Source of the DNA: Brasenia schreberi
Taxonomy: Eukaryota; Streptophyta; Magnoliopsida; Nymphaeales; Cabombaceae
Assembly (NCBI GenBank): GCA_036023115.1
Contig: JAYKKT010000091.1
Coordinates: forward strand, 33,566,001-33,630,000
DNA: 64,000 nucleotides
Reading direction: 5' to 3'
Below are positions 36,635-50,659 of this stretch, in pieces (the stretch's first letter is position 1; the number at the start of each line of letters is the position of its first letter). The notes beneath the pieces are model-generated. The model had not been told where the DNA came from and did not search any database. It saw only the letters and a program-made list of their open reading frames with translations. The translations under genes and the position numbers were made by a program.

Positions 36635-38284
36635 GAATCCAAATTGGTTCTCTGTTGTACTTGATATTTGTCTTAACCTACGTTCGATAATTCTTTCTCA
36701 TAATTTCATAGTATGACTCATTAACTTGATACCTCGATAATTCGCACAATTTTGAATGTCTCCCTTGTTCTTATATATGGGTATGAATGTACTTGCTCTC
36801 CATTTCTCGGCCATCTTTTGGTTTTTCCATATTTTATTAAATAGTCTTGTGAGCCAAGTGATTCCTATTTCTCCTAGTATTTTCCAAACTTCTATAGGAA
36901 TATTATTTGGTCCTACCGATTTACCACCCTTCATATGTTTAAGAGCCTCTTTGACTTTATTCTTTTGAATACGTCGGTAGAAATTGTGGTTTATATACTT
37001 TTCTCACTTGGCTAAATCTCCTAAACTAATACTAACATATTTATTTTCATTAAAAAGAGTATAAAAATAGTTTTTCCATCTATTTCTTATATCATCATTT
37101 GCCAATCCTCCTCTTTTAAGCATCTAACATAATTAAGATCTTTAGTTTTCTTATATCTAGCCCTAGCAATCCTAAAAATCTCTTTCACCCTCTTTTGAGT
37201 TGAGTTTTTTTATATAAGTCCTCCCAAATCTTAGCTTTTTCGCTTCATTCTATACTTTCTTATAAGCTTCTAAAGTTTCACTAGTTTTCTTAGCATAATG
37301 TAATTTGTAACATGCCCTCTTTACCTTGATTTTATTTTGTACTACTTCACTCCACCACCAAGCTTTTTTTTGTGCCGGTACACCTCCCTTAGATACCCCT
37401 AACACATCTTTCGTCACTTTCCTAATATGTATAGCCATATTGTTCCATATATCACAGGGTGTTCATTTAAATCTCCTCTTAAACAAATCATCTCCCTTTG
37501 TGGAATCTTTTGAAACACCTTATCTAACTCTTCCCAAAAAACAGTCTTTATACTATCTTCTAGTCCTACTTGGGGTGCTTAAGCACAAACTATATTCAAA
37601 ATCTCTGCTCCTAACACTAATTTCAACGTCATGATTCGATCACCATATCGTTGTATGTCTACTATACTCTCCTTTAAATCTTTATTTATGATAATACCAA
37701 CTCCGTTTCGAGCCTTTTCTTTACCTGAGTACCATAATTTAAATCCTGTATCCTCTATCTCCTTTGCTTTTTCTCCAGCCCATTTTGTCTCTTGTAAACA
37801 TAGAATATGAATCTTTCTCCGAATCATAATATCTACCACCTCCATTAGCTTACCCAATAATGTTCTGATATTCCAAGAACCAATACGAATCTTATTATCT
37901 AGGACTAGCTTCCTTAACCCCCGCATCCGTCCATAATCAAAATGTAGAGACCCTCTTTGAAAATTTTTCACTACATTCGGGCAACAATGTAGCGGGACTA
38001 ACTTCTTTACCCACACCCGTCCATGATGTGGGAACCTTCTCTACAATTGATTCATTACATTTAGGTAAAAATGTAGTGGCCCTTGCTTACTTCTTACTGC
38101 ATTCGGGCTCTGTAACACGTCGTTGGGCGAGGATGCCCCAAAGCAATGCTCATAATTTTTTTAATCCATGTTATAAAAATCTGACAAAGTTTTATGCTGG
38201 CTGTCGGAAGCCTAACACAACCCTCCTCCTTTATCTGGGCTTGGGACCGGTAATGCAAGGGTGATCCCTTACATGGGCGGAGTT
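35990..38284 (-). mobile_element. RTE LINE inserted in copia integrase, 3' end lost
   Basis: On the minus strand it starts with the family 5' end (aactccgcccatgtaaggg near 38284) and has the endonuclease N-terminal part (IRIGSWNIRTLLGKLMEV, QETKWAGE) at 37579-38016. A deletion of roughly 415 bases relative to the complete copy follows, near 37461. The RT is at 36000-36934 and stops at HRINVG, where copia sequence follows. Motif A reads FINLEKAYN instead of FIDLEKAYD and motif C reads FVDD instead of FADD, so the RT could not work. LINEs normally lose 5' ends, so the missing 3' end points to a later deletion. Confidence 0.85.
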
Positions 38285-39694
38285 ACTTCATTTCTAAATA
38301 TTTAAAACTTTTCTAAAGCTTTGTCTTTAATTTTAAATAATTAAATATAACAGTATCTATTACAATCATCAATAAGTGTGATAAAATGTCTTTTGTTATC
38401 CCTTGTAGTTCACATTGAATTCATAAATATCAGTGTGCACCAAATCCAAATTTCAAATTTCCTTTCAACTGTATGGAAAGGTTTACTAGATTGTTATACT
38501 TGCACACATATACCACGTTTGTGTTTTTTATCTATGACAGTTTTAGGGATAAAATTTAAATTTATCATTATTTTCATAGAATCAAGATTTACATAACCCA
38601 ATCTAGCATATCATACATCAGATAATTCAATATTGCACATAGAACAAGAAGAATATGAAGTAGAAGTAAAGGTTTTACTATCGTTAAAATTCATAGAAGA
38701 ATAGAAAATTGGTTCTACATGAATTTTAAATAAATATTCTACGTTACACAAATAACCTTTCTCAAAAAAACACCCAGTACTAAGTTGTGTAATAATGACT
38801 TTATTATATTTACAATCTAACTTTAATCCCTCCCTAACTAAAGCACTGATGATATTCTAGTGAATCGTTGGAATATGTCTAACTCCTTCAAGAGTTAGAA
38901 CATTTACCGAAAGAAACTTCAAGTTTACATGTCCTTTGCCCTTGACTTTAGCAGTTAAATGATCCCTTAAGGTCACTGTTTGCCCACAAATAGTATGATA
39001 AGACACAAACATAGACTGATTAATACATATGTATACATTTATCCAGTGTCTACTATCCAGTACTATCATTCGTAAATAAAAAGGAAATGGGGTTTAAGGG
39101 ATAGATATCTGTCACTAGCAAGTGCAATGATCACCACCATGCTGACCATAGCTTTTTCAACGGTCGTAGGTTTCTTGAATTTCTTGGAGGAACAATCTCT
39201 CACTCAATGTCCAACCTGACCACAAATCCAACACAATTTGTTTTTGGGTTTCTTTTAGATCTTGGTTTTTGATTTATGTTTTACCTGTTTTATCTTAGGA
39301 TCACAAGGTTATTTCCTTTCGATCGTCGGGTTAACCCTTGAGGTATTGTCTACAAGTATAACGGGTTTCTTCTTCTATTGCTATGTCTACCATAAAATCA
39401 TCAAGGGTCATCTTACCCTTCTTATGCTTTAGAACTAGGACGAAACCCTCCAAATACTTAAGAAATTTCTCTATAATAGACATAACAGTAAACTTGTTAG
39501 GAAGTTTTATTTTGGTTTCCTTTAAACCATGGTATAAAAACTGAAATTTGTGAGCCTATTTGGTTACAGATTTTTTCTCTACCATTTGATACTTAAGGAA
39601 CTTGACAACAAAATATTTTTCAAGATCGAGGTCTTCAATATTGTATTTCCGATCCAAGGCAACCCACATATTTTTTGCTATCATAAAAGGGAAA

Positions 39695-40061
39695 AGTACA
39701 AAAGATGTGTGTGACAGAAATAAAGATGTTGAGATTGATGAGTGGCCATACAAGAAAAGACTTTATACATAATGAGGTTATTAGAAACAAATTAGGAGTG
39801 ACATCAATAGAGCATAAAAAGAGAGAATATCGTTTAAGATGGTTTGGAAATATAGAAGGTATGAAAAACTAGATTTTGAAAGTATTAAAAGAGGTAGAGG
39901 ACGACCACAAAAGTGTTGGAAAGAAACAATAAAGAATGATCTAGCTTATTGGTGAGTTAACTGCTAATATGGCACATGATAGGGCTCTGTGGAAACAAAG
40001 AATCCATTTAGCCGACCCCCTCTAGTATGGGAAAAGGCTTAGTTGTTGTTGTTGTTGTTGT
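39695..40061 (+). mobile_element. 5'-truncated RTE LINE with 12-bp TSD, inside copia gag
   Basis: A 367-bp insertion flanked by ataaaagggaaa at 39683-39694 and 40062-40073. It carries only the C-terminal domain (KMLRLMSGHTRKDFIHNEV; GRGRPQKCWKETIKND) and the 3' end agtatgggaaaaggctt with a (ttg)n tail at about 40042-40060. It is opposite in strand to the copia host and therefore younger than it. Confidence 0.92.
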
Positions 40062-40329
40062 ATAAAAGGGAAAGAATTATACGCATCAAATAAAACATTT
40101 GAAAGTGTCGATAAAATACAATAACGGCAAATAGTGTCATTCTCCTTTCACTCGACGATTCTATCCGGGCTTCTAGGGTCAGTATCATAAGGTAGGGGAC
40201 AATCTTATTCGATATATAGATGCAACCCTAACATGATTAACCAAATTTTCATACGCTGCTGCCAAAGTTTAAAATGTGGATCTACAAACTATTAGGTCAG
40301 AGGGTAGCAATAGTACACAGGTTTACTAC

Positions 40330-41005
40330 GGTAAAAAATGATTTCTCTAAGAATGTTGATAAAAACCATAGACATATATGCATAATAACATAATATGCAA
40401 CAAATGTAAACATGCTCCAAATATAAACAATAGCTGCAAATTTAAAATAAGTCATAATTAAGCTGTATAGAAAACAAAAGCAAAAGCAAAATCAGAAACT
40501 TATCTGCACGAGTCGCCCTTGCAAACTTGTCTTACAGAAATCAGTGCCCCGCTACATGCACCTTTCTCAAAAGATAAAACACACACACAACTCAAAGAGC
40601 ACGTACTTAACTTTGAGTTGACCTCAAACACACCTCAATCGCCTATGACTGAAGCAGAAAGAGGGACCACCTACAGGCACAAGGACAACAACAACACTAT
40701 GGTTAGAGAGAGGACTGAGACACGGGAAGAGAGAGAGAGGGGAATAGCGTGCTTAGGGAGGACCCCCTAACCACTTATTTATAGGTGCACGTGTGTATCA
40801 CGAATCGTGGATCCAATCCAAATGATGCACCGCTTTATCCTCAATCGTCTCGCATTATCCGAAACTGTCCCACCTTATCCAAAACTGCATCATCTTATAA
40901 CCGCTTCTCCAATAATATTCTTTTATAGTTTTGCATCTCAAAGGAAATCCTCTCTTTTAGGTTTTTCCGAATAAATTCTCAAGGAAAGCATATCAGATTA
41001 GTTCA
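40330..41005 (-). repeat. 5' LTR region of the 35028-41005 copia element (limits approximate)
   Basis: Sequence from about 40330 (tgatttctctaag, then ataatatgcaacaaatgtaaacatgc) to about 40790 parallels the LTRs of the 46395-51520 element, including ttatttatagg, a minus-strand TATA box at about 40776-40783. Beyond 40800 the similarity is weaker, so the outer end is uncertain. Confidence 0.5.
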
Positions 41006-41729
41006 AATCACCACCTTCCAGAAATTGTTTTGAAATGTAAGCCGTCGATGGAATGCTATGCATTGTCTTTGCAGTTCACAGGGTAGCGCCCCACAACGAA
41101 AGCCTTTGTGTAGTTCCAAAAACGTTTAAGCAATTCATCACGAAATCGAACGGCGTAGATTTCAAAACAAATTACGTATTATGTCCAGTGCACTTGGTCT
41201 TCCATAAAAAGCTATGATGCATGAGTACTTCGTTTATCGTGGGGTACGGTACTTACTCGCGACACAATTTTGGATTTTTGATCCATCATCTAATTGTGTA
41301 TAGATATGCATGTCGTATAAGTTGTAAGAATTTTAGTTACCAACAAGTCAAATCAAACTAATATCCATATGAGTGGACTTCATTTTCAAACAAATCAAAC
41401 TAATATCCATATGAGTCGACTTCATTTTGAAACACAAAAGTATCATGTTTTCTTGCCAAGAGTGTTATATTTTGATGTTGAACCTATATGTTATAAAATT
41501 GAGACTATTATGTAATGTAATTTTCTTATTTGAGATGTTCAGTTTGTTGTTGAAGTTATGTGTTCTGTCAAAATTTGTATATTTCAACTTTTAATAAAAA
41601 GGACAGAAGATAATGGGAGAAACCTTGTGGTGGGAAGTTTATTGCGACGCAGATACAAAATGCTGCTAACAGTCCGTTGTTTTGTTCTCTTTCTCTCCGT
41701 CACTGTGTGGAACAGTTGATTTGACTAAT

Positions 41730-42340
41730 ATGTTTCATCACTTCGGACCCACCGAAACCCAGGACCGATAACATGCACGGGCAGGTCAGACCCAATTTGA
41801 AATCAGACCCGAACTGAACCAAACCGATCCAAACGTGGCCTGTTTCACGCTTATGGTTCGGTCTTCAAGTCAACCAGACATCATTTATCGATTGTCAGAA
41901 AGCGAAACAGGGAGAGAGAAAGAAAGCGCCAAAAGGTCGTCGGCCCAGACCCACGGTCACCGGTAATCCAAGTCAATGAGTTTAAGTCAAGTCAAGAGAC
42001 TTTGTTCTCTTCTTAACGGTTCCTTCCAATTTGCTTTATGGTCCCGTACTCATGATACAGAGTCAAACCAATTTGGATATCAAAGCAGACGGTAGACTTT
42101 GGACCGTCTGGCGTTATTACGATATCATGGCTCAGGAAACATGACCGGGAAGCTTGTTGCATCGGACTAATAGTTCGGAGAGGTTTAGGCCCTTCAAATT
42201 TTGGTTTACCTGGTTTTATCGAGCCCAATACACACGGCCAGTTTTGGTTATTTTGAAACCAAACTGACCCGATCCCAGTTCAATCCGGTCACGCTTCTAG
42301 AGCCCCGGTCTCAAGCCAATTTCAGTATGAAGTTTAAACC
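41730..42340. repeat. GAACC/GGTTC-word dispersed repeat
   Basis: Two dense patches (41750-41870 and 42160-42340) contain gaaccaaaccgatcc, ggttcggtc, ccggtcacgc words. No open frame of note. Confidence 0.45.
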
Positions 42341-42666
42341 ACCCAGAACCAAAAAAATCATTAAAAATATAGATTTTAAATTTTTTAACATATATATATA
42401 TATAGCTTCTTTCAGATCCTGTTTCATTGGCTCCTGACTCCGTTGGATTTCATGTTTAGAAAGATTTAGTTATCGATCTGTAAAGAAAGTTTTGGTAAGA
42501 AGGTATGTGAAGGTAGATGGTGAACCAAAGGATCTCAAGAATGCTTTGCGGGTGGATGATAAAGAAACTCAATGATGAAATAATATGGTGTGACTTGCCA
42601 TTCTATGCCCACTCTGCGTATCCTCTATCGGTGTGGATTACAGAAAGAGAGCGGAAGTATGCATCT

Positions 42667-42669
<3 letters not shown>

Positions 42670-42755
<86 letters not shown>
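42670..42755. repeat. (GA)n microsatellite
   Basis: About 86 bases of uninterrupted GA repeat. Confidence 0.98.
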
Positions 42756-42758
<3 letters not shown>

Positions 42759-43107
42759 GGAGGCTGCATCTATATAAAACAAGAAACAAACAATAATAAA
42801 GTTCAAAAATTTATTCTTGAACCAAACCACTCGATAGATTGCAGTTGATAGTAATAACTATGATAACATGTGGTTCATTACAACACAGGCCCGCTCACCC
42901 CCCCAGTACAAGTTCCGCAACGCAGCTAATAATGCAATTCTATGCCCAAAATGTATATCGAACTCACTCAATCAAAGTTGCCCTTGAGGATCGAAGACGT
43001 AACAAGAGGATTCTAGAGTATGTTTAGTATTAGAGAGTCTTTTGTAGGTTTACAGTTAAAAAAGATAGACACAGATCTAATTAAATTTTATTGTTATATA
43101 CTTAAGC

Positions 43108-45280
43108 AACTTTGCTCATGGAAGGAATTACCCTTGGATGGTTGGTCCCAAGAAAGGATAAAGGAAGATTGTGTTAGGAAGCAGAAAACTTTATTTGATT
43201 TATCTATCATAGATCCTAAATATTATGAGCATTTTGTTGAGGGTTTCCTCTTAGTAACGCAAATGAAAGTAAGCAAAAATCTCTACATCTCCATATGAAT
43301 ATAGTAAACCAATTGCAAAGAGGGTTCCCATTTTACAGGCGGGTACAGATAAATAAGTTAGTCTTACTACATTATCATTAGAATATAGTGAATAATTGTA
43401 AAGAGGGTTTTGTATTTTCATAATAGACCGATGTAAGGGGTTAAGAAAGCTGATTCTAGATAATAAGATTTATATTAGTACTTGAAATAGTAGACATTGG
43501 CTGATAAACTAGTGGATGTGGTAGGTACTATGATCAGTTGAAAGATTCACATTTTATATTTATAATCGTTAAAGTGACTTGCAAAAAAGGTGAAGAAGAT
43601 TGAGAACACGAGTTTTAAATTGTGATACTCAAAAAAGTAAAAGGCTTGAAATGAAGTTGGTATTGTTGTAAATAAAAGTTTAAAGGATAGTGTAGTAGAT
43701 ATACAATGACATGGTGATTGAATTATTACAGTGGACTTAGTGTCCGGAATTGATGCTTTGAATGTAATTTATGCTTATGCACCTCAAGTAAGACTAGAAG
43801 ATAGCATAAAGAAGACATTTTGGGATGATTTAGATAAGATAATTCAAAGAATTATATAAAAAGAGATAATTTATTTGTGAGAAAATCTAAATAGACATTT
43901 AGTTAAAGAAACATTAGGATATTAAGGTGTTCATAGAAACCATGGTTTGAGAATTTAAATAAGGAAGGTGAGAATATTTTTAATTTTTTTATAGTATATA
44001 ATTTCTTTATATCCAATACAAATTTTATAAAATGAGATGAGCATCTAATTACTTATAAGAGTGGCTTGTCATAAACACAAATTAATTATTTTGTTTGTAG
44101 GAGAAAATGTAGATTTTATTGTAAAAATTGCATGATAATTTCAAGAGAAAGATTAAGTACCTAATATCAATTTTTAGTTATAAATTTATAGGTAAAAAGT
44201 AGAGAAAGAGGCAAAGAATATATAGAGCTGCTCAAAATAAATGATAGACCCTCAAAAATAAAAAAGAAGATATATTTAAGCTAAAGGTTTTTCAAGAAGA
44301 TGCTTGAAATTATGTAGGTACACATTCTCATATGTAGAACAATACAACTATGCATATTATGAAAGTGACAAAGATATGTTAGGTAAATTTAAGAGAGGTT
44401 TATCATCACATAAAAAAGTTTGGTGGGACTGAAATGATGAAGATAAAATTAAGGCAAAAAGGGTATTTTATAAATTGTATTATGGCAACAATACTAATGA
44501 AACTTGAGTTAGATGGTTATAAGAAAGAAAAAAATACCGATAGTGAAGCAAAAGTCAAAATTTGAGAGGATTTATATAAAAAAACTCAACTCAAAAAATG
44601 GTGAAAGAGATATTTTTAGATAACTAAGTCTAGAGGAAACTAAATATCTTACTTTTATCAGATACATCATAGATGAGGATAAAAAGATTTTACTGGCAAG
44701 TGATGATATTAAAAATAGATATAAAATATATTTTTATAAACCTTTTAATGACATATTCAAAGGAATGAAGTTAAAGACGTTCTTAAACTTATGAAGGTTG
44801 ACAAATCTATAAGTTCAAATGATATTCTTATAGAAATAAAGAACGGTATCACTTGGTTTATAAGATTATTTAATGAAACATAGAGAAACCAAATTATGCC
44901 TAAGGAAAGGAGGACAAGTATAGTTATACACATATACAACTACAAAAGAGACATTCAAAATTGTGATAATTATCAGGGTATCAAATTGATGAGCTATAAT
45001 ATAAATTTATAGAAAATAATTATTAAACCTAGGTTGAGACAAGTATCAAATACAACATAGAACCAATCTGGATCCATGCTAGGGAGATCCACGATGGAGG
45101 CTATTTACCTATTGGGACATCTTATGAATATTTCATAGCAAAAAAGAACCTTTACATGGTATTTATTGATTTAGAAAAACTTATGCTAACGCGTTAAGAG
45201 ATATTCTTTAAAGAATCTTTAAAGAAATAACTATTGAACGTAGGTTGAGAAAAGTATCAAGTATAACATAGAACCAATAT
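43108..45280 (+). mobile_element. ancient near full-length RTE LINE, heavily decayed
   Basis: It begins with the family 5' end (tcatggaaggaattaccc, ggataaaggaagattgtgttagg) at about 43108-43180. Endonuclease remains are at about 43740-43850 (SGIDALNVIYAYAPQVRLED). RT remains run at about 44580-45190, including MVFIDLEK with the following YDRV lost. The 3' part is absent. A stretch corresponding to [15 protein letters not shown] occurs twice, at about 45017 and 45227, so a partial duplication or a second fragment is joined on. Dozens of stops make it the oldest copy here. Confidence 0.78.
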
Positions 45281-45339
45281 GGGGTTTCACTTATCCCAAA
45301 ACCAATAGACAAGAGATATTCCCAATTTTATCAAGAACA

Positions 45340-45570
45340 ATAGACATGGCCAGTTTCACTTACCCCATAACGAAACTAGTCAGGCACCAGTTCGATCCAG
45401 TTTGGTTTGAGGCTTAAGAACCCAAAAAAACAATTAAAAATTGAGATTTAGAATTGTATATAAAGAGAGAAAGAGAACCATCAGTTCCGATTTTGGTCCA
45501 GAACCAGTTTCATCGATTCCATTTCTAGCTAGTTGCTGGCCGGGTTGTGTTCCAGTTTGAACCGGCCCTA
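45340..45570. repeat. GGTTC-word dispersed repeat
   Basis: Dense in ccagttcgatccagtttgg, cagaaccagtttcatcg and gttccagtttgaaccgg words, like other stretches in the window. Confidence 0.45.
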
Positions 45571-46394
45571 GTTGTCGATCCATTATGAAGAAACGTCACG
45601 TTTTGTGTCTCTCTTGCAAATACTATATCATCTATCTATAGATCATAATACCATATAAGTTGAATTCTTGTCGGTACTTCTAGCTTTAAAATGAATTCTT
45701 AAAGCATGTTTCGTCAGACGAATTCTATGTAGGCCATTGAGTTGTCAATGCTCTTGAAAGTCGAATACATATGTTAGACGCAATGTAGACTTAAAGAGAT
45801 AACTAACTTTAAACAGCTTAACCGGATACATTGAACGTAAACTTTACCCAAACTTGCCATTTCTATTTGACTAATGTAAACTAATATTAAAATTTTAAAA
45901 GTCACTAATGTAAACTAATATTCAAATTAATAATTGAATGTTTAAATAAATAAATTTTATCAATGTAAATTAATAACTAATATTTAAAGTAAGCTTATTA
46001 TCATAAGTTATTCTCAAATATATGTTTTAGATATTTTAATGAAGTTTTCTTGATTATAATTTACATTAATACACTTAATTTAAATATTAAATTACTTGAT
46101 TACTAATTATCTTTGATACTAAAATGAATTTTCATGGTACTATATGATAACTCAATGCCACATCAACACTAACATTGTCAATATATATGTGTGTGTGTGT
46201 GAGAGAGAGAGAGATTAGTTTAAGAAAGAGTTTTTTTGGGGGATGGAAATTATAAAATATTTTAGTTTTGTTGTATGAATCCTCGAAGTCAATTCACCCC
46301 AAAGAGAAAGTCCAGCGAAAGATACCAAAGAATTTATGCTGATTAAGTAGGCAGGCAGCATGTGCAGCAAGGCAGGGGTTGCAGAAGCAATGAA

Positions 46395-47240
46395 CATTCT
46401 ATTGGCAAAATTCATAAAAATACATAGATAATAAACCAATATGCAACAAATATAAACATGCTCAATCAACAACAACGGTCGTAGATCCAAAGTAAGCTAT
46501 AAACAAACCATATGAAAAACAAAAGCAGAAGCAATAATCAGAAGAACTTATCCCTACGAGTTGTTCTTATGGACTTGCCTTAGAGAAATCAGTGCCTTGC
46601 TATAAGTACGTATGGGTACCTGCTCCTTCCTCACATGATAAAATACATACACAACTCGAAAGGCATGTACTTAACTTTGAGTCAACTTTGATCATGCCTT
46701 AGTCACCTATAATAGGAGGGAATGACAATTGGGAGCAGTCACACCGTTAGAATACCATGGGCAGAGGGGAGTAGAGAATGGAGGCGGGACGAGAGAGAGT
46801 GTTACCATAGAACGTATTGATTAGGGAGCCCTAATCATGTATTTATAGGCTGCGAGTTGGATCACGGATCCCATGTAAGCACTTTTGATCATTAGAACAA
46901 AAGATTTTCATACAAAAAAAATAGACCCAAGACAATTCTCAAGCCTAAGCCTAAGCCCGACTCGATGCGTGTGTTTTCTAGCATGTCCTTTCCAAGCTCT
47001 TTGAACTAAGGTTCATGAGCGACCACCTATATAAAATGACATGTGGGTTTGTCTCATTCTTTAATATGGGACTAAACTTTGTCTCTTCATGGTCATCACA
47101 TGCACAAGCCCCTCACATGTAGCTTTTTATACTTTAGAACTTTCACACCATCAAATGGATATTTGGGATATCAACATGAATTAAATGTTATTAATGCACA
47201 TTGTTTAATAAACCCAACTTAATTAACATTAAATCCAACA
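46395..47240 (-). repeat. 3' LTR of the 46395-51520 copia element
   Basis: It pairs with 50660-51520 along its length, with an indel of about 60 bases near 46890. A minus-strand TATA box (tataaatac) lies at about 46840-46848. The inner end is sharp (aaatccaaca at 47231-47240); the outer limit near 46395 is approximate. Confidence 0.75.
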
Positions 47241-48109
47241 ATCCACCACAAAGTCTTAAAGTGTAAAAGTATCTTCCCAAACCAACCATCATATAATGGT
47301 ACCTTCTGGTTTGAACCATTACCTGAGTTAACCAATATTATTCTTACAGGAACTATATGAACATATATCTTCAACCTATATCTTGAGTGTAAAAGTGTCT
47401 ATTGGTAACAAAATAATAAAAAGTTATAGCGTGATCTTTAGGTTTGATACATTAATGGACATACATCTATATCTTGTAATATGATTGACTTTAGGGAGCA
47501 ACCCAATTACCCTATTATGGCCTCACAATGTTAATCACTTAGCTGGCTATGCCTAAGGAACTATTACTAGCATTATGCCTTAGGACTCAATCCCATTCAG
47601 AGAATAATCTCTTGCTAAACGTACAGTCATGATACTTTAAGTTTATAGGGGACAGACATACATATATTAAAAATATCACATAATACAAAGTGTCATCTTA
47701 TTCACCCAACAACTTATTATTATCGCATTGAACCTACTTTGTGGGATCTCTACTCAAATAGGTTGTGTTGCCACTACTTGTTAATAAATTATAGGTTTTA
47801 GACCCATTCTCAACTTGAATTTTTTAACTAAGGCTATTGATAGACTTTTAGTTAAATAATCAATTGTATTATCTTTTGATTCGACAAAATCTACCGTCAC
47901 GACCCATGAGATAAAAGAACCCTTACAGACTTTAGTCTGACTTGGATGTATCTCTATTGATTTTGGTTGTACTTGGAACTATTGATTTTAGCAATTATAG
48001 TCATGGTATCATAGTGTATTGAAATTACAGGAAGTTACTTATTTATCATAGGTAAACTGGACATAAGTCCCTTAAGCCATTCAGTTTTCAATCTACTCAT
48101 ATCCAAAGT

Positions 48110-50400
48110 ACATAGTTCAACCACAAAGGTAAAACAAGCCAAAATAATTTATTTCTTGGATTTCGAGTTGATAGCACCATCACCTACAAGAAACACATAT
48201 CTAGTGATCCCATTACTCTCATAGTTATTTGCTATCTAACTAGCATCACTAAATTATTGAAGAATAGATGGATGTTTACCATAATACAGTGCAAGCGAAA
48301 TTATTCCCTTCACATAGCAAAATACTCTATCTATAGCTTCCCAATGGGTTCTATATGTACAATTGGTGTATCTACTCAACTTACACATAGCAAATACAAT
48401 ATCTGGTCATGTATAGTTGGACAGATTCATCAAACTATCGATAATCTTAGAATATCATAGTTGAGATATATGAATACTACTTTCATTCTTATACAAAGCT
48501 TTAGATGAATCATATGATATCTTGATAGGTATAAAGTTTGTATATCCAAATCTTTTTAAAACTTTCTTAATATTATGAGATTGGCATATTACTATATCAT
48601 CAGTAGACCTTGTAATTTTAAGCTCTAAAATCACATAAGTCATACCCATGTTCTTCATCTCAAACTTACTACATAAGAATGTTTATTTTCATTTACTATT
48701 CTCGTATCTGAACCAAACAATAATATATCATCTACGTATAGGCAAAAAATGATGAAAGCATTATTAACCGACTTATAGTAGACATACTTATTATAATCAT
48801 TAGAAATGAAATAAAAAAGATGATATCATATAATTAAACTTTTTATGCTATTGTTTAGGGGCTTATTTCAAACTATATAATGATTTAACAAGCTAACATG
48901 CCTTAAAATAATTCTCACGAGCAATAAATCTCTCTAGCTCATCCATATAAATTTTCTCATGTGGTTCACCATGAAGGAAAGTAGTCTTCATGTCCATCTA
49001 ATGGATTATGAGGTCATATACGGAGGCAAGTACTATAAGCACCTAGATGGTGGTCATTGAAAAAACTAAGGAATAAGTATCAAAGTAATTTATTCCTTCC
49101 TTTTGTATGTATCCCTTGTCAACTGACCTAGCATTGTACTTATTGATTATTTCGTCTACATTCAGGAAATTCACTAATTCTCAAGTATCATTAGAGAGAA
49201 TTAACTTAATTTCATCTCTAACAACTTTCTTTTAAAACTTAATCTTGGGTGAGGTCATAGCTTATTTAAAGGTGATAGGACTATCCTCGATATTAAAAGC
49301 AATAAAGTCACTTCCAAAGTCATTTGATATCATAGGCCGTTTACTTCTCTGGTTCAGTGATTTCCTCATAGTCATCTGATTTAAAAACAACGTAATGAGT
49401 GTCACCTCCTACATTTGTCATCCTTTCCATATTATCGGGAAGGAAGTCAGTACTATAGTCAGAATCTATAGTAAATACACTTTGCAGAGCTTCAGTATTA
49501 ATGGAAAACATATTCTTAGAGAATATAGCATCACAGAGCTCAACTATTGTATTGACATCTATGCCACAAACATTAGATTTAATGATCAAGAATTTGTAGG
49601 CATAGTTTGTATTCACATAACCCAGAAATATAACATCCAATGTTTTAAGTCTCAATTTCTTTATCTTGTATTTAGGGATAAATACTTTCGCAAGACACCC
49701 CAAACTTTAAGATATTTGATACTTATCTTTCAATCATTTTAAAGCTCAAAGGAATTACTATCCTTATGCTTATGAGAAACTCTATTGAGTTCAAAGCTTT
49801 CCTTCACATTTAGGTAAGTAACTCAGAACTTTAAAGTAAAACATTAATTATATCACACAGGGTTCTATTCTTCCATTCAACTATATTTTCCTCCCCTATC
49901 AAACCTTAATCGTTTAAATAATTTTCTTGTTTAAGTTTGTACTTAATTTTTAAATATTTAAAACTTTTATAAAGCTTCATCTTTACTTTTAAGCAACCAA
50001 ATATAATAGTATCTATCGCAATCATCAATAAATGTGATAAAATATCTTTTGTTATCCCTCGTAGTCATTTAAGTGAATTCACAAATATCAGTGTCCACCA
50101 AATTCAAAATTTTGGATTTCATGTCAATCGTGTAGAAAGGTTTCCTAAGTTGCTTCACTTGCAAACATATACCATATTTGTATTTTCTATCTATGACAGT
50201 CTTAAGGATAAGATTTAAATTCATCATTTTTTTCATAGAATCAAAGTTTACATGACCCAACCTATCATGTAATATATCAAATAATTCAACATTGTACAAA
50301 GAAGAAGAAGAAGAAGAAACAGAAGTAGAGGCTTTGTTATCATTAAAATTCATAAAAGAATCAATAATTTGTTCTATATAAATTTTAAACATATCCTCTA
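48110..50400 (-). pseudogene. copia pol remains
   Basis: Pol carries out integration and reverse transcription of the element. Seen on the minus strand: the pre-integrase piece (LFDILHDRLGHVNFDSMKKM, family HxRLGH) and a post-integrase piece (GCLAKVFIPKYKIKKLRLKT, FLGYVNTNYAYKF). RT follows (LHGEPHEKIYMDELE; GMTYVILELKI; CQSHNIKKVLKRFGY), then RNase H (ESNGITRYVFLVGDGAI). Stops and frameshifts separate all pieces. The order is normal for Ty1/copia (integrase before RT). Confidence 0.85.
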
Positions 50401-50659
50401 CGTCACATAAATAACATTTTGCAAAGAAACACCCTATACTAAATCATGTAATGACAAGTTTATTATATTTACAATCTAATCTTAATCCGTGCTTTTAAGG
50501 TATCATTGGGTTGGGTACAATTCGACTTGATATACAAATGCAGTCCTAATATGGTGAACCTAAAGTCGACTTGACCTTTATGTCAGAGGGTAGCAATCGT
50601 AGACATGTTTACTATGAAAAATGATGATTTCTCTAAGATTGTTAACTAAATCCGTAGAA

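Larger units (their letters stand above)
35028..41005 (-). mobile_element. Ty1/copia retrotransposon, broken, with nested LINEs
   Basis: Read on the minus strand from the LTR region at about 40330-41005. Gag pieces lie at about 39330-39682 (NMWVALDRKYN; LKYLEGFVLVLKHKKGKM) and the zinc knuckle CWICGQVGHxxRDC at about 39195-39240. A protease region (MIVLDSRHWINV) is near 38960-39069, the pre-integrase region at about 38400-38800, and integrase at 35800-35990 (VHEVTTPYSSQSNGITERKN). A post-integrase piece is at 35485-35745 and the start of RT at about 35030-35090. The rest of pol is missing. LINEs interrupt gag (39695-40061) and integrase (35990-38284). The copy at 46395-51520 belongs to the same family. 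Confidence 0.85.

Noticed and set aside
42517..42777. Open frame with a long Arg-Glu repeat
   Set aside because: It is a (GA)n microsatellite read as codons; the same applies to 52875-53108.
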